From: Lentilactobacillus curieae | GTDB lineage: Bacteria; Bacillota; Bacilli; Lactobacillales; Lactobacillaceae | Assembly: GCF_000785105.2 (NCBI RefSeq) | Contig: NZ_CP018906.1 | Location: forward strand, 1,922,001-1,986,000 | Length of the DNA stretch: 64,000 nucleotides | Direction of reading: 5' to 3' | Shown here: positions 17,848-27,313 of the stretch, piece by piece | Numbering within the stretch: position 1 is the first letter of the stretch | How the letters are laid out: every line of letters begins with the position of its first letter | Position numbers and translations under genes: made by a program | Notes under the pieces: generated by a model | Databases searched by the model: none | Told to the model about the DNA's origin: nothing | The model's input: the letters and a program-made list of their open reading frames with translations, nothing else

Positions 17848-18615
17848 CTACATCTTAAAGTCACCTAATTGGTCTAAAAAACGTTTGCTTTTTGGAACGT
17901 AACCAACGCTTCGCGAATAAATTTGGTCAATTACCTTTCTTAGGCGTTGCTTTGTTTCAGCGTTGACATCAACCTTATTCAACTTTCGCAAATCGATTGC
18001 AGAAAACAGTCGTAAATAATAAATCGTTCTTTGATCGAGGTGCATTCGGTATGGGTCACGGTCCCAATGATTTGAGCAGAGTAGCCCACCAAATGACTCA
18101 GAATAATCAAAAGGCAAATCATTTCGGTGACAAATTGAGCAATCCACCCAATTAGGCGCCACCCCAAATGCCTCAAGAAGCTGAATTTCAAATATATTAG
18201 TGATAATGCCAGCATCAAAGCCATCATTCATCAGTGCTAAACCAATTGAAAGCTTGTCAAACCACTCAGGAATCTTCACGCCATCTTGAAATGCAAAATC
18301 AATTAAAGACATTACGTAAGTAGCATAAGCGTTAATTTCAATGTCATCACTAATTTCCTGATAATGGGCAATAGTATTCCCGCCATTTAAATATGAGAGT
18401 CCATCGCCTTTGATAACCCCATTAAATGTGCCGTATGTAAAGGGCAAAACTGCCGCTCGGTTTTTATACGTCGGTCGTTTTGCCCCCCTAACCAAAAACA
18501 TCTTTTTGCCAAACTGCTTGGTCAAAAATTTTATCAACAGGTCATGTTCTCGGTATGGCTTTTGGTACATCAATATGCCGGTAAAATCTGTAGCGCCAGT
18601 TTTTGCCACGATCAT
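17848..18615 (-). CDS. recO: DNA repair protein RecO
   Basis: Acts with RecR to load RecA on SSB-coated DNA during recombinational repair. It has 255 residues: an N-terminal OB-fold (about 1-80; FTGILMYQKPYREHDLLIKFL), a helical domain, and a zinc site with the cysteines in DCSICHRNDLPF and GGLLCSNHW. ATG at 18615 is preceded by GGAGGTAA. It is the last gene of the yqeY-to-recO group; no clear terminator separates its stop from the glyQS promoter. Confidence 0.95.
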   Translation of the reverse strand: MIVAKTGATDFTGILMYQKPYREHDLLIKFLTKQFGKKMFLVRGAKRPTYKNRAAVLPFTYGTFNGVIKGDGLSYLNGGNTIAHYQEISDDIEINAYATYVMSLIDFAFQDGVKIPEWFDKLSIGLALMNDGFDAGIITNIFEIQLLEAFGVAPNWVDCSICHRNDLPFDYSESFGGLLCSNHWDRDPYRMHLDQRTIYYLRLFSAIDLRKLNKVDVNAETKQRLRKVIDQIYSRSVGYVPKSKRFLDQLGDFKM

Positions 18616-18632
18616 TTACCTCCGAACTCAAA

Positions 18633-19535
18633 TTAATAGTTATCCTTGCGGTAACCATAAGATTGCAACAATGATTGCTTGTCACGCCATTTGGGTTGAA
18701 CTTTGACCCACAATTCAAGGTAAATTTTATTTCCAGTTAAGTTTTCAATATCTTTTCTAGCAAGGGTCCCAATCTTTTTCAGCATTGAACCTCCCTTACC
18801 AATAACAATTGCTTTTTGGCCATCACGTTCCACGATGATTGTTGCTTGAACGTTAAGAATATCATTTTCATTCTTAATTCGTTCAACAAAAACAGCCGTC
18901 GAGGTTGGGATTTCCTGACGAGTAAGCTGGAACACCTTTTCACGAATGAGTTCCGAAATCACAAAACGTTCTGGGTGATCAGTAATTTGATCTTCAGGGT
19001 AATATTGTGGCCCGTTAGGTAATTCACCAACCAGAGATTCAACCATTTGTGGAACGTTGTTACCTTCAAGAGCAGAGATTGGGAAGACTTCCTTGAAAGG
19101 CAGTGCATCCTTATACTGCTCAATAACCGATAGCAAATCATCCGGAGTAACCTGATCAATTTTATTAATTATCAAATAGATTGGTTGATCAACCTTTTTT
19201 AATTGGTCAATGATGAAGTTATCGCCAGCACCGCGGCGTTCAGTTGCGTTGACCATAAACAAAATGGCATCCACTTCTTTTAGAGTTGATAATGCTGAAT
19301 CAACCATAAAGTTTCCTAATTGATCCTTAGGTTTGTGAACTCCAGGTGTATCAATGAACACAATTTGTGCGTCATCTGTTGTGTACACTCCCTGAATCTT
19401 ATTACGTGTGGTTTGAGCCTTGTCACTCATAATTGCAACCTTTTGCCCAACAACTCTGTTTAAAAATGTTGATTTACCAACGTTTGGGCGGCCGACAATT
19501 GCCACAAACCCTGATTTAAAATTTGGATTATCCAT
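18633..19535 (-). CDS. era: GTPase Era
   Basis: Essential GTPase that binds the 3' end of 16S rRNA and checks 30S subunit maturation. G1 [10 protein letters not shown]3 DTPGVHKP and G4 NKID are visible in the first 130 residues; the C-terminal KH RNA-binding domain contains [13 protein letters not shown] (about 240-255). At 300 residues it is the family length. It lies in the conserved order ybeY-dgkA-era-recO, joining it functionally to YbeY, which also works on 16S rRNA. Confidence 0.98.
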   Translation of the reverse strand: MDNPNFKSGFVAIVGRPNVGKSTFLNRVVGQKVAIMSDKAQTTRNKIQGVYTTDDAQIVFIDTPGVHKPKDQLGNFMVDSALSTLKEVDAILFMVNATERRGAGDNFIIDQLKKVDQPIYLIINKIDQVTPDDLLSVIEQYKDALPFKEVFPISALEGNNVPQMVESLVGELPNGPQYYPEDQITDHPERFVISELIREKVFQLTRQEIPTSTAVFVERIKNENDILNVQATIIVERDGQKAIVIGKGGSMLKKIGTLARKDIENLTGNKIYLELWVKVQPKWRDKQSLLQSYGYRKDNY

Positions 19536-19546
19536 AATTTACCTCA

Positions 19547-19948
19547 CTATTTGATTAAAGAAACAATTCTAGGAATAAAAATTAGGCAGCCAATAATGGT
19601 TGCAAACAACGCTGACAGCAGTACGCCACCCGCACCAATGTCCTTAGCACGTTTTGCCAAGTCATTGTAATGTGGACCAACGATTAAGTCCACAACATTT
19701 TCTACTATGGTGTTTAATACTTCAGAGCCAATCACCGCAAAAAATGCCGCAAACAACCATAACCAGTCATTAAGATTGATTTTGAAGATAAATCCTAAAA
19801 TCAAAACAACTGCAGAAATAATCAAATCAAACCGAAAATTTCGCTCTTCCAGGATTAACCGACAAATCCCAGCAATTGCGTGTCTTACGGATTGAAAAAA
19901 CGATTTGTTTTTTTCGACTTGACGCTTATCTTTTAAGCCCATAAGCAT
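19547..19948 (-). CDS. dgkA: Diacylglycerol kinase / undecaprenol kinase, DgkA family
   Basis: Small integral membrane kinase. In Gram-positives this family phosphorylates undecaprenol to renew the lipid carrier used for peptidoglycan and teichoic acids. Three membrane segments are evident (about 38-55, 60-78, 105-128), with the family active-site region GSEVLNTIVENVVD and the AKDIGAGGVL motif between them. 133 residues. ATG at 19948 lies 8 nt after AAAGGA and overlaps the end of ybeY by 23 bp; a second ATG at 19942 is also possible. Confidence 0.95.
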   Translation of the reverse strand: MLMGLKDKRQVEKNKSFFQSVRHAIAGICRLILEERNFRFDLIISAVVLILGFIFKINLNDWLWLFAAFFAVIGSEVLNTIVENVVDLIVGPHYNDLAKRAKDIGAGGVLLSALFATIIGCLIFIPRIVSLIK

Positions 19949-20408
19949 TTAGTATTTCCTTTTGGAGTGGGAACATCACATCCGCATCTTCCTTCTTCAT
20001 GTGGTCATAGCCATTGAGGTGAAGAAATCCATGAACGACTAAAAAGCCAAGTTCACGGTCAAATGAATGTTCTAAGTAATCAGCTTGTTCAGCAACTTTA
20101 TCAACGGAAACAAAGATATCACCAATATTTTGCGGAATCTCCTCTTTCAGAGTGTCATCCAAAATAATTGGCAAATCATCTTCACCTTCATCTTCAATTG
20201 CAAAACTAATTACGTCGGTTGGGCGATCAACATCGCGGTACTCACGGTTGATTCGTTGTATTTCATCGTTATTAACTAAAGTAACTGACATTTCTGCATT
20301 ATCAGGTAGATGAATATATTCACCAGCAAAATTTAATACGTTTCTGATTAATTTAAGTTGGTCTTCAGTTACTTTTTCTGCTGTCTTGTCATAAATTTCT
20401 AAATCCAT
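19926..20408 (-). CDS. ybeY: Endoribonuclease YbeY, 16S rRNA maturation
   Basis: Single-strand RNase needed for 16S rRNA 3'-end processing and 70S quality control. The zinc motif HGFLHLNGYDH (H-x3-H-x5-H) lies near residue 135 and the family motif DRPTDVISFA near residue 60. At 160 residues it has the usual length. It overlaps dgkA at its 3' end and follows phoH by 17 bp; the phoH-ybeY pair is widely conserved. Confidence 0.97.
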   Translation of the reverse strand: MDLEIYDKTAEKVTEDQLKLIRNVLNFAGEYIHLPDNAEMSVTLVNNDEIQRINREYRDVDRPTDVISFAIEDEGEDDLPIILDDTLKEEIPQNIGDIFVSVDKVAEQADYLEHSFDRELGFLVVHGFLHLNGYDHMKKEDADVMFPLQKEILNAYGLKR

Positions 20409-20425
20409 TAATTACTCCTATCCAG

Positions 20426-21391
20426 TTAACCAGCGTTATCTTCATATGCATTGATAATTTTTGAAACCACAGGGTGACGAACAACATCTTTTGAGTTGAA
20501 AGAAACAAACTCAATCTGATCGATACCCGCCAGAATTTTTTGGGCGGCAACTAAACCACTCTTAGCATTCCTTGGCAAATCAATTTGTGACACGTCACCA
20601 TTAACAATCATTTTTGAACCAAAACCTAATCTAGTCAAAAACATCTTCATCTGTGAATTAGTTGTGTTTTGAGCTTCATCCAAAATTACAAATGCATTAT
20701 CCAATGTCCGCCCACGCATATAGGCTAACGGTGCAATCTCGATTATTCCTCTGTCTAATAAGCGTTCGGTATGCTCTGTTCCCAAAATTGCGTGCAAAGC
20801 ATCATATATGGGTCTCAGGTATGGATCAACCTTGTCTTTTAAGTCACCAGGTAAGAATCCTAAACTTTCACCAGCTTCAACAGCGGGACGGGTTAAAACA
20901 ATTCGGTCAACGATTCCCTTCTTAAGTGCGGCAACAGCCATAACGACAGCGAGATACGTTTTACCCGTACCTGCAGGACCAACACCAAATACAATGTCAT
21001 GTCTTCTGATTGCTTGGACATACTGTCTCTGGCCGAACGTCTTGACACGAACAGCGTGATTTTTTGCATCTTTAATTAGAACCTGGTCATAAAGATCAGT
21101 AAAGTACTCCAAAGTACCATTTTCAGCCATGTTCAGTGCGCTAACAAAGTCACTTGAATTAACACTGATTCCCTTTTCAATAAGTCCCAAAATATTTTGC
21201 AGAATTACAATAGCTGTGTTTACAGGTTGTTCATCACCTGAAACTTTCAAGCTATTACCAAAAACATTGATTGAAACGTTGAGCCCACTTTCCAAAATTG
21301 AGACATACTCATCTTGAGTACCAACAATCGTGAGTAGGTGGTTTGGGTCTGAAACGATAAATTCCTTAGTTACTACTTGTTCTTCTGCCAA
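20426..21391 (-). CDS. phoH: PhoH family ATPase (YbeZ-like)
   Basis: Cytosolic ATPase of the helicase superfamily 1-like PhoH family. Its role is not settled, but it co-occurs and interacts with YbeY in RNA metabolism. Walker A GPAGTGKTYLAV (about residue 140) and Walker B VILDEAQN (about 237) are clear; an N-terminal KH-like segment precedes them. Its 321 residues match YbeZ/PhoH. The start is TTG at 21391, 9 nt after GGAG. Confidence 0.95.
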   Translation of the reverse strand: MAEEQVVTKEFIVSDPNHLLTIVGTQDEYVSILESGLNVSINVFGNSLKVSGDEQPVNTAIVILQNILGLIEKGISVNSSDFVSALNMAENGTLEYFTDLYDQVLIKDAKNHAVRVKTFGQRQYVQAIRRHDIVFGVGPAGTGKTYLAVVMAVAALKKGIVDRIVLTRPAVEAGESLGFLPGDLKDKVDPYLRPIYDALHAILGTEHTERLLDRGIIEIAPLAYMRGRTLDNAFVILDEAQNTTNSQMKMFLTRLGFGSKMIVNGDVSQIDLPRNAKSGLVAAQKILAGIDQIEFVSFNSKDVVRHPVVSKIINAYEDNAG

Positions 21392-21422
21392 TAATTACGG
21401 CTCCTTTTCCGGTTATTTATGA

Positions 21423-21872
21423 TTAACTTTGAAGGTGCTCCTTCACGAGCTTATTAATTACGCTTCCATCAGCTTGGCCCTTAACTTTAGGCATAATTGC
21501 CCCCATGACCTTACCAAAATCAGCCATTGATTCAGCACCAACCTCAGAGATAGTTTCACTAACAACCTTAGAAACTTCTTCCTCAGACATTTGTGCCGGA
21601 GCATAAACTTCAGTTAACTTTAGTTTTTCTTCTTGATCAGCAACTAAATCATCACGATTGCCCTTTTTAAATTCGGCAATTGATTCTTTGATTTGCTTGA
21701 TTTCTTTTAAAACGATTTGGCCGACCTGTTCGTCAGTTAAATCTTCGTTATTATTATCTACCTTGGCATTTGTGATTTGGGACTTCAATCCACGAATCAC
21801 ACCAAGTTTAATCTTATCTTTAGCTTTCATTGATGCCTTTAGATCAGAATTCAATTGTTCATTAATTGACAT
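21423..21872 (-). CDS. yqeY: GatB/YqeY domain protein
   Basis: A 149-residue soluble helical protein related to the C-terminal tRNA-binding tail of GatB, the amidotransferase subunit. Its own function is not established. Characteristic segments are LNSDLKASMKAKDK at the start and the C-terminal DFGKVMGAIMPKVKGQADGS. It heads the yqeY-phoH-ybeY-dgkA-era-recO group and has an extended -10 promoter (TATGTATAAT, hexamer 21890-21895) right after the rpsU terminator. Confidence 0.94.
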   Translation of the reverse strand: MSINEQLNSDLKASMKAKDKIKLGVIRGLKSQITNAKVDNNNEDLTDEQVGQIVLKEIKQIKESIAEFKKGNRDDLVADQEEKLKLTEVYAPAQMSEEEVSKVVSETISEVGAESMADFGKVMGAIMPKVKGQADGSVINKLVKEHLQS

Positions 21873-21889
21873 TATAATTCCTCTTTTCG

Positions 21890-21895
21890 ATTATA
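21890..21895 (-). promoter_or_regulatory. -10 box of the yqeY-recO operon
   Basis: TATAAT preceded by TATG on the minus strand, 18 bp before the yqeY ATG. The -35 region overlaps the T-run of the rpsU terminator and is poor. Confidence 0.5.
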
Positions 21896-21910
21896 CATAA
21901 ATTTTAACAT

Positions 21911-21949
21911 TAAAAAAGACCGAAGACTAACACATATTAGTCATCGATC
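21911..21949 (-). terminator. rpsU terminator
   Basis: On the minus strand GATCGA-T-GACTAA pairs with TTAGTC-T-TCGGTC around a 6-nt loop and is followed by TTTTTTA. Confidence 0.88.
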
Positions 21950-21965
21950 CTTTAATAATTACAAA

Positions 21966-22157
21966 TTAGAAACGGCGCTTCTTCTTGTTGTTACGCTTAC
22001 GTGCCGCCTCAGACTTTAACTTACGCTTAACACTTGGTTTTTCATAAAATTCTCGTTTACGATATTCTTGTAGTGTACCGCTTTTAGAAACTGTACGTTT
22101 GAAGCGTCGAAGAGCATCATCAAGAGACTCGTTTTTACGAACGACTGTCTTTGCCAT
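21966..22157 (-). CDS. rpsU: 30S ribosomal protein bS21
   Basis: Small basic protein of the 30S subunit involved in initiation. The 63-residue product starts [20 protein letters not shown] and ends in the basic tail [14 protein letters not shown] at 22157 follows GGAGGGAGGG, an unusually strong ribosome site fitting high expression. A near-consensus promoter lies at 22229-22257. It has its own terminator, so it is monocistronic here and separated from dnaG-rpoD, unlike the enteric rpsU-dnaG-rpoD order. Confidence 0.98.
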   Translation of the reverse strand: MAKTVVRKNESLDDALRRFKRTVSKSGTLQEYRKREFYEKPSVKRKLKSEAARKRNNKKKRRF

Positions 22158-22228
22158 ATGAAATTCCCTCCCTCCGAGCTCAAAGTTTAACAATTCTGAT
22201 GTCGTAACACCAAAACGGTTCGAAAATA

Positions 22229-22257
22229 ATTATACATACTTTGATAAACCACGTCAA
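22229..22257 (-). promoter_or_regulatory. rpsU promoter
   Basis: Minus-strand TTGACG (22252-22257), 17-bp spacer and TATAAT (22229-22234) with the extended TATG. Close to consensus. The transcript would have a leader of about 65 nt. Confidence 0.88.
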
Positions 22258-22320
22258 TTGTTTCTGGTAAAAAGAGTTTCCATGTTAAAATTTATTTAAA
22301 TAAATCAAGGGAGCAGGAAT

Positions 22321-23145
22321 ATGACAACTAAACAAAACATCTACATTATTTCCGATTCAAGCGGTGGTACCGCCCAGACCATTGCCCAAACTGCGGTATC
22401 GCAGTTTCCTGATGTAATTGCCGAAATCAAGCGATTCCCATTTGTCCAAACATCATCGATGTTGGCCGGAATTTTAAAGCTAGCTAAACAAAATCAGGCA
22501 ATGATCTTTCATACCCTAGTCAATACTGATTTAAGTGACCAGGTAAATAATTTCTGTCACGAAAATGGGATGTACAACTTTGATTGTGTCCAATCGCCAA
22601 TGAATATGCTCGCAAAAGCCACGGGACAGACCCCAGCTCACGTACCTGGCCTCATTCATGACTTGAATGAAAATTATTTTGAACGCATATCAGCAATTGA
22701 ATTTGCGGTTGAAAATGACGATGGTAAAAATGCCAAAGGTCTCCTACAAGCAGATGTTGTCCTTTTAGGTGTCTCCAGAACGTCAAAAACGCCCCTCTCG
22801 CTTTATCTAGCTAACCAGAACCTCAAGGTAGCTAACTTGCCTATTGGTCCTACAATGCAAATTCCTGACGAAATAAAGCAGGTCGAGACTAAGCGGATGT
22901 TTGGATTAATCAATACACCTGAGAAATTAAGCCGAATTCGTAAGCAACGAATGATTTCGTACGGTCTTGATGCAAACACCCCATATTCAGATCCTGAAAA
23001 TATCAAAAAAGAGCTCGACTTCGCTAAGAAACTTTATCGAGATTTGGGTTGTTTAACAATTAATGTTGCCAACAAATCCATTGAGGAAACCTCAACCATC
23101 ATTCTCGAGAGTTTAGACTTAGACGAAACCGAGCTCGAACCTTAA
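22321..23145 (+). CDS. Pyruvate phosphate dikinase / PEP synthase regulatory protein (DUF299)
   Basis: Bifunctional ADP-dependent Ser/Thr kinase and Pi-dependent pyrophosphorylase that switches off and on the enzyme making PEP from pyruvate. The P-loop GVSRTSKTPLS (about residues 149-159) and the N-terminal ISDSSGGTAQTIAQ are family hallmarks; 274 residues is normal. ATG at 22321 follows AAGGGAGCAGG. It is one of few plus-strand genes and is divergent from rpsU. No dikinase or PEP synthase gene is in this window, so its target must lie elsewhere or be absent. Its stop codon is 1 bp from that of nfo on the other strand, with no room for a terminator. Confidence 0.95.
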   Translation: MTTKQNIYIISDSSGGTAQTIAQTAVSQFPDVIAEIKRFPFVQTSSMLAGILKLAKQNQAMIFHTLVNTDLSDQVNNFCHENGMYNFDCVQSPMNMLAKATGQTPAHVPGLIHDLNENYFERISAIEFAVENDDGKNAKGLLQADVVLLGVSRTSKTPLSLYLANQNLKVANLPIGPTMQIPDEIKQVETKRMFGLINTPEKLSRIRKQRMISYGLDANTPYSDPENIKKELDFAKKLYRDLGCLTINVANKSIEETSTIILESLDLDETELEP

Positions 23146-23146
23146 C

Positions 23147-24067
23147 CTAAAATGGCTTACCAGCCATCATATCTTCAATGATATTAGGGTTAAACTTTTG
23201 TTCACGGAGCATTTTAACTTCATAACCATGTGGATTGTAGCGAACTTTCTTATCGTTTTCATCCTTCAAAATTGGCGTTTCCATAATCTTGGGAACGTCT
23301 TTTAATTGCTCATGATGTGCAATGTAGTTCAAGGAATCAAATCCAATTGTTCCTAATCCCAAGATTTCATGCCGATCTTTATGACTACCTTGAGGATTTT
23401 TGGAGTCATTCAGATGAATCACTTTTATCCGATCAAGGCCCACAACTTTATCAAATTCTGCCAGAACGCCGTCAAAGTCATCCTTGACGTTATATCCAGC
23501 ATCATTTGTGTGACAAGTATCAAACGTAACTGAAAGTTTGTCATTATCCTGAACTTGATCAATTATTTCGGCAATTTGTTCGAATGTAATTCCAACCTCA
23601 GTACCCTTGCCTGCCATGGTTTCAATGGCGATTTGTGTCGTTTGATCAGGCTCAATTACTTCATTTAATCCCTTGGCAATGTGCGCAATTGCAGCTTCTG
23701 GCCCAGCACCCACATGTGCTCCTGGATGCAAAACGATTTGGGAAGCACCGATTGCTTGAGCACGCTTGATTTCTTCGTGAAGAAAATCAATTCCAAACTG
23801 AAAGCTCTCAGGTTTTTTGGTATTACCCAAATTAATAATGTAGGGAGCGTGAACAACCGACTCAACCAGTCCGTTATCCTTCATGTATTGTTTTCCTTCA
23901 TCTGCCATTAGCTTATCGATTGGTTTTCGAACCGTATTTTGTGGCGCACCAGTGTAAACCATGAATACATTTTCTTTCAATTCATGAGCTTGCTTGGCTG
24001 AACCCAAAAACATCTCTTTCCCATTCATATTTACATGTGATCCAACTAAAAATTCGCTATCAGTCAT
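23147..24067 (-). CDS. nfo: Endonuclease IV (AP endonuclease)
   Basis: Trinuclear-zinc enzyme that cuts DNA at abasic sites in base-excision repair. Metal ligands and family motifs are visible: [13 protein letters not shown] at the start, [37 protein letters not shown], and [20 protein letters not shown]. The start chosen is ATG at 24067 ([11 protein letters not shown], 306 residues) because GGAGG sits 11 nt before it; the ATG at 24085 would place the ribosome site inside the gene. It overlaps the end of the TagF-like gene by 8 bp, so it is translated from the teichoic-acid transcript, an unusual pairing. Confidence 0.96.
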   Translation of the reverse strand: MTDSEFLVGSHVNMNGKEMFLGSAKQAHELKENVFMVYTGAPQNTVRKPIDKLMADEGKQYMKDNGLVESVVHAPYIINLGNTKKPESFQFGIDFLHEEIKRAQAIGASQIVLHPGAHVGAGPEAAIAHIAKGLNEVIEPDQTTQIAIETMAGKGTEVGITFEQIAEIIDQVQDNDKLSVTFDTCHTNDAGYNVKDDFDGVLAEFDKVVGLDRIKVIHLNDSKNPQGSHKDRHEILGLGTIGFDSLNYIAHHEQLKDVPKIMETPILKDENDKKVRYNPHGYEVKMLREQKFNPNIIEDMMAGKPF

Positions 24068-25283
24068 TAGTATTTGTACCTCCATTCAAGATTAGCTTAG
24101 CTACATGGTCTGAGGCCTGTCCGCTCTCCCACGCACAAAACTTTTGGTTAAACGCGGTCATTTGTTCTTCATAGTTAGCAAACGTTCCTGTATTGGTAAA
24201 CTCAGTTATTTTATCTAAGAATTCTTGCTCATCGGTAACCAACGGTCCCGACAATGATTCTTGTGAGTAATCAAAATAAAATCCTCTGAGTTCATCTCGA
24301 TAATGGTCTAAGTCATAAGCATAAAATAACGTTGGTCGCTTTAAGTTCGCGTAGTCAAACATCACTGACGAGTAGTCTGTGATCAATAAATCCGAAATCA
24401 AATAAAGTTCATTGATATCATTATCGGCTAAAATCTTAACCTGATCTTCAAAGCCTGTAATGTTGATTTTATCCTTTACTAAATAGTGAGGTCTAATAAT
24501 TAGCTGGGAATCTTTGGGTACCCGTTCAAAAAAATTCTCTAGGCTAAAAGGTAACTCAAAATTATAGACCCCTTGTTGCTTAAAGTTATCATCACGCCAA
24601 GTTGGTGCATACAAGAACACTGTGTTAGGTTGGCTTCCAAGTAACTTTTGTTTAAGCTCAGCAATCTTACCCGCCTGATTATCATTATACAAAACATCGT
24701 TTCTGGGATAACCAATGTTTAGAAACTTTCCAGAAAATGCAAATGCAGACTTGAATATTTGTTGGGAATACTTATTAGGGGCGATTAAATAGCTCCAGCG
24801 AGATGCTTCTCGTTTGAAATCTTCATGGTACTGAGCGGTTGTTGTTCCAGGAATCTCCACATTAGGAATGTCACGACCCAATTTCTTTAATGGTGTACCG
24901 TGCCATGTCTGAATATATACAGTTTTACGGTTTTTATGCCACCACAATGGAAGTCGTGAATTCATGACCCAAATCTGTGAGGTTGCCATTAAAACTGCCC
25001 ATTGAGGAGTAAACCTTCGAATTAGTTTAATTTCCGGGTGGGCTTTTTGAATGCGTCTATATTCTGATGGTTTAACACTAAAGTAAGCTGTGTCCGTATA
25101 TGAGGAATCCAGACTAACAAGTGCCTTGTACACAGCGTATGGGTTGTCACTAACGTCTCGACCATTAAAGCTTTCAAACATGACACGCCCTTTTTTTACC
25201 GGCATACAAAGAAACCCATCGTTAATAACGATGAGCACCATGCGAGCAATAAGTTTTATGAACGTCTTAATTTTATTACCCAT
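24060..25283 (-). CDS. CDP-glycerol glycerophosphotransferase family protein (TagF-like)
   Basis: Membrane-associated enzyme of the Glyphos_transf family, which adds glycerol- or ribitol-phosphate units to wall teichoic acid on a lipid carrier. Core motifs are [13 protein letters not shown] (about residues 126-138), [10 protein letters not shown] (about 222), IIRPHY (about 261) and [18 protein letters not shown] (about 300), including the two catalytic histidines (in WHGT and RPHY). At 407 residues it lacks the long N-terminal extension of classic TagF, so it could instead be a TagB-type primase or a short polymerase. It is the third gene of the group, 14 bp after the permease. Confidence 0.88.
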   Translation of the reverse strand: MGNKIKTFIKLIARMVLIVINDGFLCMPVKKGRVMFESFNGRDVSDNPYAVYKALVSLDSSYTDTAYFSVKPSEYRRIQKAHPEIKLIRRFTPQWAVLMATSQIWVMNSRLPLWWHKNRKTVYIQTWHGTPLKKLGRDIPNVEIPGTTTAQYHEDFKREASRWSYLIAPNKYSQQIFKSAFAFSGKFLNIGYPRNDVLYNDNQAGKIAELKQKLLGSQPNTVFLYAPTWRDDNFKQQGVYNFELPFSLENFFERVPKDSQLIIRPHYLVKDKINITGFEDQVKILADNDINELYLISDLLITDYSSVMFDYANLKRPTLFYAYDLDHYRDELRGFYFDYSQESLSGPLVTDEQEFLDKITEFTNTGTFANYEEQMTAFNQKFCAWESGQASDHVAKLILNGGTNTND

Positions 25284-25297
25284 TCTTATTACCTACC

Positions 25298-26107
25298 CTA
25301 TATCAAATCAACAAATCTTGACCGGAATTTGTAGTGGAGATGTGAACCGACCAGAAGGAAGAACAACACAAATCCCCAGAAAACGATGGTTAGCGTTCCC
25401 TGTTGCCAGAAATGTCCTTCACCAAACATAGCCTGTCTAAACCCATTAATTACATAGAAGAATGGATTAAGTTGCAAAATTCTAACCATTGGTGCTGGAA
25501 ATGCATTGGTTTCGAAATTGAACAGAACCCCAGATAAGTAGAACAGCATCCGCATTACTGATTGCAATAAAATTCTGTAGTCACGGACTAGTACTGAGAT
25601 AGTCGAATTGAAAATTCCAAAGGCAATTAACCAAGCAATCATACAGATAAAGTAGTAGATCCATTCAAACCATGAAACAGCTGGGTAAACCTTATTCAGT
25701 AAACCGATTAAAATAGTAAATACTAACATCGTCCAAAAAGTCGTTAGGTTACTTACTACCTTGATTGTTGGCAAAACGCTGACTGGAAATTTCATTTTTG
25801 AAACCATCCCTACGCGCTCGTAGATACTCTTAGAAGCATCTAAAACGGCACGGTTCATGAAGAACCAAGGGGTAATCCCGATAACCATCCAAGGAAGGTA
25901 GCCAACTCCGTGTGTTGAGGAGCCATGTTTTAAACCAACCCCAAATACTACCCAATAAATTCCAATTTGAATCAAGGGATATAGATATTCCCAAACCAAC
26001 CCTAAGTAATGGCTTTGGTATTCAGCTTTATCCTCATATCGAGAGATTCTGAATATAATGCCAATGTTTTGAATTTGTTCCTTGATTAATGTAAATACTT
26101 CTTTCAA
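25298..26107 (-). CDS. ABC transporter permease for teichoic acid / polysaccharide export (TagG-like)
   Basis: Six predicted membrane helices in 269 residues (about 32-55, 66-85, 115-140, 147-170, 178-195, 233-255) with the ABC-2 motif YLGLVWEYLYPLIQI near the N terminus. The family moves lipid-linked teichoic acids or polysaccharides out of the cell with an ATPase (TagH). No TagH-type ATPase is in this window. The start is TTG at 26107, 8 nt after GGAG. It lies between two glycerophosphotransferase genes, supporting a wall teichoic acid role. Confidence 0.9.
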   Translation of the reverse strand: MKEVFTLIKEQIQNIGIIFRISRYEDKAEYQSHYLGLVWEYLYPLIQIGIYWVVFGVGLKHGSSTHGVGYLPWMVIGITPWFFMNRAVLDASKSIYERVGMVSKMKFPVSVLPTIKVVSNLTTFWTMLVFTILIGLLNKVYPAVSWFEWIYYFICMIAWLIAFGIFNSTISVLVRDYRILLQSVMRMLFYLSGVLFNFETNAFPAPMVRILQLNPFFYVINGFRQAMFGEGHFWQQGTLTIVFWGFVLFFLLVGSHLHYKFRSRFVDLI

Positions 26108-26125
26108 AACAAGCTCTCCTTAATT

Positions 26126-27286
26126 TTAAGAATTGAACAATTCCAAGTAATGCTTAATAACTCGATCTGAAGCGTTACCGTCATTGTATGTATTCCATTT
26201 ATGATTAAATTCAGTGAAATCAGATGACTCATCTGCAATGATTCGTTCAGCCAAATCATCAACATTGAGGACCGGATTGGTTGGTAGCCAATCTAAGAAA
26301 TCATTCTGGATCCCTGGATCTTTCCGGTACTTTTCTAAATCAAACATGAAAAAGATAACTGATTTTGCACTTTTAAGCAAGCTAAAATCAAAAACTACTG
26401 AAGAATAGTCAGTTACCAAAGTGTCAGCAACCGTCAATAAATCACTAGTTGAAAATTGATGATAGAACCTAATTTGAGGGTTACGAACTTCACGAACGGC
26501 ATCCTCACGATCCCTCACCACAGGATGGAGCTTTATTACTACAATTGCATTTGGATCACTTGTTAGCGCCTTGCTAGTGCCAACAGGAAGTTTAAATGTC
26601 CCGTCATCACGATAAGTTGGTGCATACAAGATCACCCGCTTACCCTTTAATTCTGGAGCAGTTCGATAGATTCGTTCCCTTGATGCTTGAATCGCTTCTT
26701 CATCGAAAAATGCGTCAGACCGTGGATATCCTAACAAGCGCATCTGGTCTGAATTTGCGTGGTAGCTTTGTTCAAAAACTTTCCCCATAGCATTAGAAGA
26801 TACGATATAATCATCAAATTTATCATACACTGCTTGAAAACGCCGCTTGTCTGAACCTGAACGTTGATCCGTAGTTGGATCTTCCCAACCAAATTTTTTG
26901 ATTGCTCCATTCGCATGCCAGACCTGAACAATTTTCATCTTAGGTGTCTTAAACAGGCCCCCTAAAAAGGCATAATAATTATCACAAAAGATCAGCCTTG
27001 CTCCCATAAGTTGAGGAACTTTTCCCAGCACAAAGCTAATATTGTCCTTAAATGGTCTGGTAATAATTCCAAAGGCAGCTAAATCAGTGGCTGCTGCTTC
27101 GGTACTGTCACGATAATAGACAATCAACCGGCTTTTTGCTGGCTTATTTGCAGCCAATTTTTTTATAAAATCTACATTACTGTCAAAACTCATAAAGTAG
27201 ACAATGTTTCTCTTTTTTCTAAATAGATTAAGAAAAGAAACCATCCTAATCAAAAAGAGATAAATCACTTTCACCATATTCACCAA
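26126..27286 (-). CDS. CDP-glycerol glycerophosphotransferase family protein (TagB-like)
   Basis: A second Glyphos_transf enzyme, 386 residues, with VWHANGAIKKFG (about residues 120-131; WHG is replaced by WHA), ILYAPTYRDD, VVIKLHPVV with the second catalytic His, and LVTDYSSVVFDFSLL. TagB-type enzymes add the first glycerol phosphate to the carrier-linked disaccharide. The start is uncertain: TTG at 27286 and ATG at 27277 both have weak ribosome sites. It is the first gene of the tagB-tagG-tagF-nfo group; an extended -10 box (TGGTATAAT) lies 28 bp upstream. Confidence 0.88.
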   Translation of the reverse strand: MVNMVKVIYLFLIRMVSFLNLFRKKRNIVYFMSFDSNVDFIKKLAANKPAKSRLIVYYRDSTEAAATDLAAFGIITRPFKDNISFVLGKVPQLMGARLIFCDNYYAFLGGLFKTPKMKIVQVWHANGAIKKFGWEDPTTDQRSGSDKRRFQAVYDKFDDYIVSSNAMGKVFEQSYHANSDQMRLLGYPRSDAFFDEEAIQASRERIYRTAPELKGKRVILYAPTYRDDGTFKLPVGTSKALTSDPNAIVVIKLHPVVRDREDAVREVRNPQIRFYHQFSTSDLLTVADTLVTDYSSVVFDFSLLKSAKSVIFFMFDLEKYRKDPGIQNDFLDWLPTNPVLNVDDLAERIIADESSDFTEFNHKWNTYNDGNASDRVIKHYLELFNS

Positions 27287-27313
27287 TTTTCATTCATATT
27301 CACTAACCCGAGT

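Noticed and set aside
24068-24085. Upstream ATG for nfo
   Set aside because: The ribosome site for nfo would lie inside the coding sequence; the family N terminus fits the ATG at 24067.
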